DNA of 57,893 bases from Actinomycetota bacterium (GTDB taxonomy: Bacteria; Actinomycetota; Actinomycetes; Streptosporangiales; Streptosporangiaceae). The stretch covers positions 1-57,893 of the forward strand of contig DAHVDE010000031.1 of assembly GCA_027313705.1 (NCBI GenBank), given 5' to 3'. The notes beneath the pieces were generated by a model. It did not search any database and had not been told where the DNA came from. It worked only from the letters and a program-made list of their open reading frames with translations. Shown here one piece after another: positions 41,989 through 49,343 of the stretch; position 1 is the stretch's first letter; every line of letters starts with the position of its first letter. Position numbers and translations under genes: made by a program.

Positions 41989-42150
41989 CTACTCCGCCGC
42001 TCGCTTGCGGGCGGTGAGCAGCAGGTACTCCCAGTCCACGACGGTGGTGGCGGTGCCGCGGTCGTGCCTGCGGGCGAGGTCGGCGAGGTCGCGGTCAGGG
42101 CGGCGGGGATGGCCGTGCCGGCGTGGTTCACGCTCTCGGTGTTCGCCCCG
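41989..42150 (-). pseudogene. Possible methyltransferase C-terminal remnant
   Basis: Leftward, the frame ends TVVDWEYLLLTARKRAAE-stop at 41989. VVDWEYLLLT is the typical final strand of class I SAM-dependent methyltransferases in actinobacteria. Upstream the frame degenerates into Arg/His-rich sequence with no SAM-binding motif. The rest of 42150-42332 shows nothing I can support apart from the ribosome-binding site of the next gene. Confidence 0.35.
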
Positions 42151-42332
42151 GTGCCAAGGCCAGCCACCGCTCAGCTTGACGCCGCGGACGCCGCCCTGGG
42201 CTGAGGCCGACCACGCACTCCGGCGGCCGCATGGCAAGGGTTACTCTGCTAATTGGGTCTTAGGTCCGCAAATGCGAGCGTGACGTCTCGTTCTGGTCTG
42301 GGCCGACCCCGGCGCTCCCGGCGGAGGTTGCT

Positions 42333-42968
42333 GTGCCTGTTCAGCCGACGGTTACTTTTGCCATGCTACTGCGGCAGTTGCGCGCCGAAGCCGGGCTGAC
42401 CCAGGAGGAACTCGCGACCGCGGCGGGGTTGAGCAGCCGGTCGGTCAGCGATCTCGAGCGTGGCATCAACCTGACCGCCAGGAAAGAGACCGCACGCCTG
42501 CTCGCTGGCGCACTTGGTCTTGACGGCGCTGCCCGCGTGCTGTTCGAGGCGGCGGCTCGGGGCCGGGTCGCCGCCGGTGACACCCGGCCCGGCGCCGATC
42601 CTGCGGCAGGCGTGGCAGCCGCCAGGACGCTGCCCCGCGATGCCGTCGGGTTCACCGGGCGCGGGCCAGAACTCCGGCGCGTGCTGGCGATGGCCGCCAG
42701 CGCAGGGACGGCCGGCGGTGTGGTCAGCATCTGCGCGATCGGCGGTATGGCCGGCATCGGCAAGACGGCCTTCGCCGTGCATGCGGCCCACTACCTGGTT
42801 TCCTCGTTCCCCGACGGGCAGATCTTCCTGCCTTTGCACGCGCACGCGCCGGGCCGCCAGCCAGTCGACCCCGCTGAAGCCCTGGCCAGCCTGCTGCTGA
42901 CGATCGGAGTCTCCGCCGAGCAGATACCGCCGGAATTGCAGGCGAGGTCAAGAGCCTGCAAGACTTGA
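42333..42968 (+). CDS. Truncated XRE-HTH/NB-ARC regulator (211 aa)
   Basis: Residues 8-70 are an XRE helix-turn-helix (LLRQLRAEAGLTQEELATAA, SSRSVSDLERGI). A linker leads to the start of an NB-ARC ATPase, with FTGRGPELRRVL and the P-loop GGMAGIGKTAFAVHAAHYL. The chain then stops at QIPPELQARSRACKT, where full-length relatives (about 700-1000 residues) continue with the Walker B, the rest of NB-ARC and TPRs. GTG 42333 has GGAGG six bases upstream. It is either a decayed gene or a DNA-binding fragment that can still repress. Confidence 0.8.
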   Translation: MPVQPTVTFAMLLRQLRAEAGLTQEELATAAGLSSRSVSDLERGINLTARKETARLLAGALGLDGAARVLFEAAARGRVAAGDTRPGADPAAGVAAARTLPRDAVGFTGRGPELRRVLAMAASAGTAGGVVSICAIGGMAGIGKTAFAVHAAHYLVSSFPDGQIFLPLHAHAPGRQPVDPAEALASLLLTIGVSAEQIPPELQARSRACKT

Positions 42969-43114
42969 GCACCGCGAAACTCCTGCCTGCGCCGCATCGC
43001 GGGCCGTCCGGTAGGCGCCAACGCGACGCCATACCGTGCCAAAGGTGACTATACCCAGCCAATTAGCCATGATTGGCGCGCCCGGTCCGCCGCACCCCCG
43101 GCGAGCGGATCTCC

Positions 43115-43165
43115 TTGCCGACTTCCACGCTGTCCGCTAACCTAGTTCCACTAACTGATTAGTGG
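43115..43165 (+). promoter_or_regulatory. Promoter and palindromic operator of the GntR/ABC operon
   Basis: TTGCCG (43115-43120) and TAACCT (43138-43143) are spaced by 17 bases. Just downstream, CCACTAA-CTGA-TTAGTGG (43148-43165) is a perfect 7-base-arm palindrome, in the position expected for autorepression by the YtrA-type regulator that follows. Confidence 0.6.
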
Positions 43166-43175
43166 GAGAGTGTTA

Positions 43176-43568
43176 ATGATCGAGTTTCAGCTTGACACCG
43201 CCTCAGGTGTCGCCACTTATCTCCAGCTGGTCCAGCAAGTTCATCAGGCACTTCAGCTTGGCTTGCTGCAACCTGGCGATCAGCTGCCGACCGCTGCGCA
43301 GGTTGTCGCCCAGTTGGCGATCAACCCGAACACGGTGCTCAAGGCTTACCGCGATCTGGAGCGCGAGGGCCTGGCCAGGGCCAGGCCAGGGCAGGGGACC
43401 TTCATTACCCGGTCGCTGCCGCGCACCGACCCTGCCGCTCAGGCTCGGTTCCTCGAATCGATGACCAACTGGCTGCGCTCAGCGCGTACCGCGGGTCTTG
43501 GCCCAGACGACATCGAGGCGATCTACCGCACGGCGCTCCGCAACTGCTTCGCTGAAGGCGCCGCATGA
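43176..43568 (+). CDS. GntR-family regulator, YtrA subfamily (132 aa)
   Basis: A short GntR protein: the winged helix (residues 8-75) has YLQLVQQVHQALQLGLLQPG, QLPTAAQVVAQLAINPNTVL and KAYRDLEREGLARARPGQGTF. Only a short helical tail follows, which is typical of YtrA regulators that control ABC transporters. It overlaps the ATPase gene by four bases. A palindrome overlaps its promoter, so autoregulation is likely. Confidence 0.92.
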   Translation: MIEFQLDTASGVATYLQLVQQVHQALQLGLLQPGDQLPTAAQVVAQLAINPNTVLKAYRDLEREGLARARPGQGTFITRSLPRTDPAAQARFLESMTNWLRSARTAGLGPDDIEAIYRTALRNCFAEGAA

Positions 43569-44461
43569 ACCTCGTCATCGATGCCGCTGGCCTCGGAAAG
43601 CAATACGGCCGTCGCTGGGCGCTGCGCGATTGCTCGGCAGCTATTCCAGAAGGAAAGGTGGTCGGGCTGGTCGGACCTAACGGCGCGGGCAAGACCACGC
43701 TGCTGCACCTGGCTGTCGGGCTCCTGGCGCCCACATCGGGCTCAATCAAGGTTCTCGGCGCCAACCCCGGCGAGGATGCGGCGCAGCTTGGCCGGGTCGG
43801 CTTCGTCGCCCAGGACACACCGGTCTACCCGCGGCTTTCCGTCGCCGCGCACCTGCGCATGGGCGCATGGCTGAACCCGAAGTGGGACACCGAATTGGCC
43901 GAGCGCAGAATCGGCGAGCTTGGCCTTGACCCGCACCAGCGGGCCGGGACGCTTTCCGGCGGCCAGCGCGCACAACTCGCCCTCGCCCTGGCGATCTCGA
44001 AGCGACCAGAGTGCCTGATACTCGACGAGCCGGTCGCCAGCTTGGACCCGCTGGCGCGGCGCGAGTTCCATCGCAGCCTCATGGAAGTCGTTGCCACGCA
44101 AGGCATCAGCGTGGTGCTTTCCTCGCACCTGATCGGCGACCTCGAGCGGGTATGCGACTACCTGGTCGTGCTCGTCGCCTCCAGGGTACGGCTCGCCGGA
44201 GAGGTCAGCGACCTGGTCTCGTCGCACTGCCGCCTATCTGGACCTCGCCGGGATGCCAGCAGCCTGCCCGCCAATCAGGAGATCATCGAAGAAAGCCATA
44301 CAGACCGGCAGAGCACCTTCCTGGTCCGTACCGCAGACCCGATTCACGACCCAGCCTGGACAGCGCGGCCAGTGACGCTCGATGACCTGGTAATCGCCTA
44401 CATGAGCCGGCCAACCGCCCCCGAGCGGACCGGCCGGCCGACACTGAAGGTGATGTCATGA
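43565..44461 (+). CDS. ABC transporter ATPase (298 aa)
   Basis: A drug- or peptide-export-type ATPase: Walker A GPNGAGKTT, signature LSGGQRAQLALALA, Walker B CLILDEPVASLDP, with a C-terminal extension of about 70 residues typical of multidrug or antibiotic ABC-2 systems. It lies between the YtrA-type regulator and a membrane subunit with four-base overlaps on both sides. In firmicutes and actinobacteria such operons respond to cell-envelope antibiotics. That role here is inferred. Confidence 0.92.
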   Translation: MNLVIDAAGLGKQYGRRWALRDCSAAIPEGKVVGLVGPNGAGKTTLLHLAVGLLAPTSGSIKVLGANPGEDAAQLGRVGFVAQDTPVYPRLSVAAHLRMGAWLNPKWDTELAERRIGELGLDPHQRAGTLSGGQRAQLALALAISKRPECLILDEPVASLDPLARREFHRSLMEVVATQGISVVLSSHLIGDLERVCDYLVVLVASRVRLAGEVSDLVSSHCRLSGPRRDASSLPANQEIIEESHTDRQSTFLVRTADPIHDPAWTARPVTLDDLVIAYMSRPTAPERTGRPTLKVMS

Positions 44462-45483
44462 TCAGATTCACCTGGCTCCAGTTCCGCCTGCGGGCCAGCG
44501 CCGCACTCGCCGCCCTGGCCGCGTTCGTCGTTGTCCTCGCGGTCACCGGGCCGCACCTGGCCAGCCTGTACGCCTCCAGCGCCATTGCCGGCTGCCATGG
44601 CGGCACCTGCGCTACCGCCGCCTATGACTTCCTCAGCCGGCTGGCCATCACCAGCCCTTACCCGATCGTGTACGAACTCGGCTCCGGGCTCATCCTGGTA
44701 ACACCAGGCATCATCGGCATCTTCTACGGCGCGCCGCTCATCGCCCGCGAGATCGAGAGCCGGACGTTTGCCCTAGCCTGGACCCAGAGCATCACCCGTG
44801 CCCGGTGGCTCGCGGTCAAGCTCGCCATGACCGGCCTCGCGGCAATGGCGGTCACCGCGGTGCTCAGCCTCAGCTACACCTGGTGGGCCGATCCCATCAG
44901 CAAGGCCGTCGGCCTCGGCGGCGGTTATAACCCCCCGTTCACCGGAGGCAGGCTCAGCTCAGTGATCTTCGCGACCGGCGGCATCGCCCCACTCGGCTAC
45001 GCGGCGTTCGCGTTCGCACTCGGAACGGCCGCCGGCGCCCTCATCCGCCGTACCGTACCGGCCATGGCCGTCACGCTGGTGATCTTCGCTGTTGCCCAGA
45101 TCACCGTGCCGCTCGTGGTACGCCCGCACCTCATCCCGCCCGATCATAAGATCACCACGATCCAGTCCGCGGCTCTGAACTTCGGCAACCTGACAGCAAC
45201 GGTCGTCCCCGGTCAGCCTGGCGCCTGGATCATCTCCAGCGCCGCCCTCAACGCGGCTGGTCACGCCACCAGCGCGCTCCCTGCCGCGTGCGCGGGCGCC
45301 ACCGGACTGAAGGCTCAGTCCCCAGGGCCGTGCATGACCAGCCTTGGCTACAAAGAGACCATCACCTACCAGCCCGCGAGCCGCTACTGGCCGCTCCAAT
45401 GGCTCGAGACCGCCGGTTACCTGGCTCTTGCGCTGGCCATGGCCGGACTCTGCTTCTGGCGCGTTGGCCGTCGCGTTAGCTGA
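44458..45483 (+). CDS. ABC-2-type membrane subunit (341 aa)
   Basis: Six or so membrane helices, beginning ASAALAALAAFVVVLAVTGP, with GIFYGAPLIAREIESRTFAL and AWTQSITRARWLAVKLAMTG, a conserved coupling segment of ABC-2 permeases. An extracytoplasmic region of about 130 residues (about 200-310) precedes the last helix. It overlaps the ATPase gene by four bases and is the last gene of the operon. A short hairpin (ATCTAG-AAC-CTAGAT, 45504-45518) between it and the convergent DinB gene may help to terminate transcription. Confidence 0.88.
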   Translation: MIRFTWLQFRLRASAALAALAAFVVVLAVTGPHLASLYASSAIAGCHGGTCATAAYDFLSRLAITSPYPIVYELGSGLILVTPGIIGIFYGAPLIAREIESRTFALAWTQSITRARWLAVKLAMTGLAAMAVTAVLSLSYTWWADPISKAVGLGGGYNPPFTGGRLSSVIFATGGIAPLGYAAFAFALGTAAGALIRRTVPAMAVTLVIFAVAQITVPLVVRPHLIPPDHKITTIQSAALNFGNLTATVVPGQPGAWIISSAALNAAGHATSALPAACAGATGLKAQSPGPCMTSLGYKETITYQPASRYWPLQWLETAGYLALALAMAGLCFWRVGRRVS

Positions 45484-45512
45484 CCGGGAAACGATCCGCA
45501 CTGATCTAGAAC

Positions 45513-46067
45513 CTAGATTCCGCGCACGCCGTCAGCGAGTTCCCGCAGGATGTCGATGTGGCCGTTGTGCCTCGCGGTCTCCTCGGTCAGGTGGAACAAG
45601 ATCCAGCGCAGCGTTACCGGTTCGGTTACCGGCTCCGCACCCTCGCGCGAGTCGCCCTTGGACGCGGTGTCCAGGTCGAGGCATGCCACGAGCTCACGAT
45701 GCCGTGCGCAGGCAGCCCGGTACTCGGCCAGCAACTGAGCGAGCGGCACCTCGACCGCAATCCGGAACTCGCGATCCGGGTCGTCGTCGGTCCACGGCGC
45801 GTCTATCGTGCCGCCGAGCAGCCTGTGCTCGATCCACGAGTCCTCGACCCAGCGCAGGTGGCTGACCAGCCCGGAAATAGTCATCAGCGGCGATCCGGGC
45901 AATGGCGCCCGGCGGGCATCGGCATCCGACAGGCCCGCGCACTTAGCGTGCACGGTGTCGCGGGTGTAGTCGAGGAACGTGGTAAGGATCGTTCGCTCAT
46001 CCCAGCGAGCCGGAAGGTCGTCCGTCCGGTCCGGCGAGATGAATTGTGAAGCTGGTTGTTCAGTCAT
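45513..46067 (-). CDS. DinB/DUF664 family protein (184 aa)
   Basis: A four-helix DinB fold with three metal-binding histidine positions: LVSHLRWVEDSW, the helix LAEYRAACARHRELV, and HLTEETARHNGHIDILREL. The DUF664 motif W.L.HL.EE.ARH.GH.D is clear. In actinobacteria the mycothiol-dependent detoxification enzymes belong to this fold, but substrate specificity cannot be read here. ATG 46067 with an upstream purine-rich stretch is used. Confidence 0.92.
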   Translation of the reverse strand: MTEQPASQFISPDRTDDLPARWDERTILTTFLDYTRDTVHAKCAGLSDADARRAPLPGSPLMTISGLVSHLRWVEDSWIEHRLLGGTIDAPWTDDDPDREFRIAVEVPLAQLLAEYRAACARHRELVACLDLDTASKGDSREGAEPVTEPVTLRWILFHLTEETARHNGHIDILRELADGVRGI

Positions 46068-46198
46068 GTCATTCCTCTGCTAGGCAGAGGCGCGACCCAG
46101 GACTGCTATCGGCCAGTCTCCGGAGGCGCCAGATGATGAGTGGTCATTACGCCTCCTCTCCGGCTCAGCTGCACCACGCGATGCGGCGCCTGCCTAGG

Positions 46199-47980
46199 TT
46201 ACCCTGGCACTCGGTTGCGGCGCCAGCGGATCCGGCGCGGCAGGTAGCGGACCAGGATCCGGATCCGGTGCCACCAGCCGTACTGGAGCGTCAGGAGACC
46301 GCGGCTGATCTCGGCAAGGCTGAAGACCCGTTCCGCTCCCGGCAGGAGGTGCACGCGCCACCGGCCAGAAGGCGACCCGATGCTGTCGAAGTACAGCTGA
46401 AGCTGACGGTACTTGCCTGAAAGCTCGGCGTCACTGACCGCCGCGGCGCGATAGGTATCGCGGTACTGACGGTGACGGTAATTCATAGCCGCCAGCAAGC
46501 TCCCCGCCTCTGTGAACCAGCGGCTCGAGGTCTGCGCTTCAGTTGGTGCCCGGACTTGCCCGGTACCGGAGGCCAGGCTAGCGGCCAGGTCGTTGCGCCG
46601 CCGGTACAGATGAACGCCCGCAGCCTGCGGCGTGCTGCCGAGCAACGCAAGCATGCCTGGTGCCAGCCGTCTAGATAGCGGCCGCAACTCAGGAACCCTG
46701 GCCATGTGCTCGACAACGCGGCCTTCGGTCTCCGCCAGCATCAGCGCGTCACCGGGATCCGAACACCGGCGGCGGTGCCAGGTGAGCCACAGGTAGGCGG
46801 GAAGCAATCGGCCCTGCACCCATAGACAGGCGCCGACTCGCTCGGCGCAGGTCGCGGCCGGCAGCACCGCCCGGACGCCGGGCGCGCGCCACATGCGGCG
46901 GAGCGTGTTCCACCTTCCCTGCTCCCAGAGCACCTCCGAGCGCGCCTGCCATAGCTGTGCCGGCGCCACCTTGCCGAGGGAACCGCAGCGCAGAAGTGCC
47001 GCCACCTCGCCGATCAGGCCTAGCTCGCGGAAAAGCTGAAAGGTAGCTTCCTGCCGCGCCTCCTCGTCGCCGGCGACGTGCGGGGGCCTCGGTTTCCTGG
47101 CGGCAGCCGGCCAGGTATCAGCGATCCCCCACTGCCGCGCGAGCTCGTCCGCCAGCGCACCAGTTGGCCCGCAGGCTATCTCGATCCTGGCGCCGGCCTG
47201 CCGCAACAGGTGCGCCAGCGGCGGCACGCCGGCGGCGCAAGGATCGATCAGGTGCCAGTCATGGTCGCTATGGCAGATCCAGACCACCCGGACCCGGGCC
47301 AGGGCGCCAGGAGCAAGCGCCGCGATCACCTGGTCTACGTCGAAGAAGTCCCTGCCGCTGTAACCGGTGACCAGCAGCGTTCCGTGCGCCGGCAGCATGT
47401 CGGTGAAGGCGGCGGCCTGCGAACTATCGAAGCCGCTCTCGACTCGCCGCAGCGTCGCTCCGAGCGAGCGCCCCGAGCTATCGTCCGCCACGCAGCCATG
47501 GAAGTGATGGAGCCGGCCCGCCCGGCGCCAGCCCTCATGGTGCTCATCGGCCGCTCGCTCTATGCAATCGTCGAAGTTCGCGGTCAGGTGCCGTCCGCCT
47601 CGCGCCAGGTGGCCAGCGAAGAACGCATGCAGCCGATTCGGCGGCGCGTCCTGGGCGTCGGCCAGGACGGCCGGCACCGCGTCATCACCGTGAACCTGTG
47701 CCGCAACCCCGAGCACGGTCTCGAGTCGCGGCTGCGGCTGCGGCTGCCGCGCCCCGTGCCTGCGGCGCGGGCAAGATTCCACCTGCAGCCAGCCCACCTC
47801 TTCGTGATGGCGGAGCACGGTGTCAAGCGCACCGCCGACAAAGAAGGCGTCGAACACCCGCCTGGTCAGCTCCTGCCCGTCAGGCAGCGAAGTTGGTCCG
47901 TCCACGGACACGCCGGCCCCGGACAGCACCACCACAGACTGCGGTGTCATCCCCGCGATCAGCCCAGGTAACCCAGACAT
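46199..47980 (-). CDS. SIR2-like domain protein with helical C-terminus (593 aa)
   Basis: Residues 1-270 carry SIR2 motifs: VVVLSGAGVSVDGP (GAGVS, 21-25), HLTANFDDCIERA (Asn135, Asp137), HHFHGC with the catalytic-type His161, and LLVTGYSGRDFF (206-213). This form (TxNFD, HG, GYSGRD) is typical of the SIR2-like NADase effectors of anti-phage systems rather than of deacetylases; no CxxC zinc ribbon is visible. Residues about 300-590 are helical, with TPR-like pairs (LWQARSEVLWEQGRWNTLRR), and end in a basic segment (RRIRWRRNRVPG). ATG 47980 has GGAGG eight bases ahead. No obvious partner gene is adjacent. Confidence 0.82.
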   Translation of the reverse strand: MSGLPGLIAGMTPQSVVVLSGAGVSVDGPTSLPDGQELTRRVFDAFFVGGALDTVLRHHEEVGWLQVESCPRRRHGARQPQPQPRLETVLGVAAQVHGDDAVPAVLADAQDAPPNRLHAFFAGHLARGGRHLTANFDDCIERAADEHHEGWRRAGRLHHFHGCVADDSSGRSLGATLRRVESGFDSSQAAAFTDMLPAHGTLLVTGYSGRDFFDVDQVIAALAPGALARVRVVWICHSDHDWHLIDPCAAGVPPLAHLLRQAGARIEIACGPTGALADELARQWGIADTWPAAARKPRPPHVAGDEEARQEATFQLFRELGLIGEVAALLRCGSLGKVAPAQLWQARSEVLWEQGRWNTLRRMWRAPGVRAVLPAATCAERVGACLWVQGRLLPAYLWLTWHRRRCSDPGDALMLAETEGRVVEHMARVPELRPLSRRLAPGMLALLGSTPQAAGVHLYRRRNDLAASLASGTGQVRAPTEAQTSSRWFTEAGSLLAAMNYRHRQYRDTYRAAAVSDAELSGKYRQLQLYFDSIGSPSGRWRVHLLPGAERVFSLAEISRGLLTLQYGWWHRIRILVRYLPRRIRWRRNRVPG

Positions 47981-48031
47981 AACCGACCTCCTCCCGGCGG
48001 CCGCTGAAGGCGGATAAGGCGGAGCCCAAAG

Positions 48032-48403
48032 TCAGGCTGAGACCAGGTCGCAGACGAAAATGAGAGTCTCGCCAGGCGCGATCGCGGCTCCGGCACCGCG
48101 GTCACCGTAGGCGAGGTCGGGGGGAATGATCAATTGGCGACGGCCACCGACCTTCATCCCCTGCACGCCCTGGTCCCAGCCGGCGATAACCTGGCCGGCC
48201 CCGAGCCTGAACCGCAATGGGCCGCCCCGGTTCCAGCTAGCGTCGAATTCCTCGCCAGTGGAGTACGCCACCCCGACGTAGTGCACCTCGACCGTGTCTC
48301 CAGGGGTGGCCACCGAGCCGGTACCTTCCCAGATATCGGTGATCTCCAGCTTTCCCGACAGATCACCGCCTGGAAAGTCGACCTCAGGCCTGCTGACGCT
48401 CAT
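48032..48403 (-). CDS. FKBP-type peptidyl-prolyl isomerase (123 aa)
   Basis: A single FKBP domain: VEVHYVGVAYSTGEEFDASW, FRLGAGQVIAGWDQGVQGMK, RRQLIIPPDLAYGDRG and GETLIFVCDLV. All the usual active-site residues (Tyr, Asp, Trp, Tyr) are present. There is no signal peptide, so it is a cytoplasmic proline isomerase and folding helper. It starts at ATG 48403 after GGAG. It is probably a core gene rather than part of the surrounding accessory set. Confidence 0.95.
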   Translation of the reverse strand: MSVSRPEVDFPGGDLSGKLEITDIWEGTGSVATPGDTVEVHYVGVAYSTGEEFDASWNRGGPLRFRLGAGQVIAGWDQGVQGMKVGGRRQLIIPPDLAYGDRGAGAAIAPGETLIFVCDLVSA

Positions 48404-48609
48404 TCACTCCTCTTTCCGCTGTCTCCGCCGACGAACCGGCCAATCCTGGCGACCGCACCCGCTACCCCCGCGCCAGCGGCCTTACCGCGCCCCGCAAGGC
48501 TACCCTGCGCACTTAATACTCCGATCCCGGAACCGGCCGCGACTTTCCCGCGCGGCCGTCCGCCTCGCCGCGCGGCGAGGTTGCGGGCTCTAGTTGACGG
48601 GGAGGACGG

Positions 48610-48693
48610 GTGCGGAAGGGGCAAGCCGGACCCGCGAAGCCCAGCGACGGCTTCAAGAAGGTCGCCGTGATCGCCGTGGCCGGACCTGGCTAA
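48610..48693 (+). CDS. Candidate small protein (27 aa)
   Basis: GTG 48610 follows GGGGAGGA, and TTGACG overlaps that site. The frame reads RKGQAGPAKPSDGFKKVAVI and ends AVAGPG-stop five bases before the end of the convergent membrane-protein gene. It is basic, then hydrophobic. The rest of the 48404-48697 interval is GC-rich non-coding DNA. The call rests on the ribosome-binding site only. Confidence 0.25.
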   Translation: MRKGQAGPAKPSDGFKKVAVIAVAGPG

Positions 48694-48697
48694 CCCG

Positions 48698-49201
48698 TCA
48701 GCCGGCGTAAGGACCCTGGCCGCCGATAGCGGCGGGGTTGCTGATCGCGTTGTAGTAGGCGCCAGACTCCGGACGCCAGAGCAGCAAGATGGCAAGGAGC
48801 CCGACCAGCACCACAGCCACCTCGATCAGCAGTGCCAGCACAATCAAGACCGCCCAGCCGCCGCTCACCAGGCTCAGCGCGAGGATGCTCACGATGAGGG
48901 TAACGATCAGTCCGAGGCAGCCGAGACCGAAGAACACGGTGGACAGGATACGGGCGTAGCTCTTCCCCGCCTTGTTGGCCACTGCCATCCACAGCCACAG
49001 GCCAATGCCGACTAGCGCACCGATGATGCCAGACACCGAAGAGGCTTGAGTCTCGGCATTGATGAGAATGTCGATGATGAAGGTCAAGCCGCCCAAGCCG
49101 GCACCGATGTACATGAACTTGACCGCTTTGAGTATTGACTCTGGTGGCTGGGGCGGGCCTGCCATCGATGGCTGCCCGCTAGCCGGATAGGGCTGGTACA
49201 T
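48698..49201 (-). CDS. Membrane protein with about four helices (167 aa)
   Basis: The N-terminal 25 residues are Pro/Gln-rich (YQPYPASGQPSMAGPPQPPE), as in many actinobacterial envelope proteins. Four membrane helices follow, including KFMYIGAGLGGLTFIIDILI and VLIVLALLIEVAVVLVGLLA, and the C-terminus contains YYNAISNPAA. ATG 49201 is chosen because AAGGAG lies six bases upstream; an in-frame ATG at 49240 lacks such a site. The function is unknown. Confidence 0.8.
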   Translation of the reverse strand: MYQPYPASGQPSMAGPPQPPESILKAVKFMYIGAGLGGLTFIIDILINAETQASSVSGIIGALVGIGLWLWMAVANKAGKSYARILSTVFFGLGCLGLIVTLIVSILALSLVSGGWAVLIVLALLIEVAVVLVGLLAILLLWRPESGAYYNAISNPAAIGGQGPYAG

Positions 49202-49343
49202 GGCTGCTCCTTGCAGGGGGGAAGAAGAATCATGATCCATTTACCGTCCCGAACCCTCGCCGGGTTCGCGGCAGATTGACTATAGCGACGCTAATAGCGC
49301 CTGACTAGGCGCAAGCGGGCACGTGGTTGCCGCGAGCCGGGGC

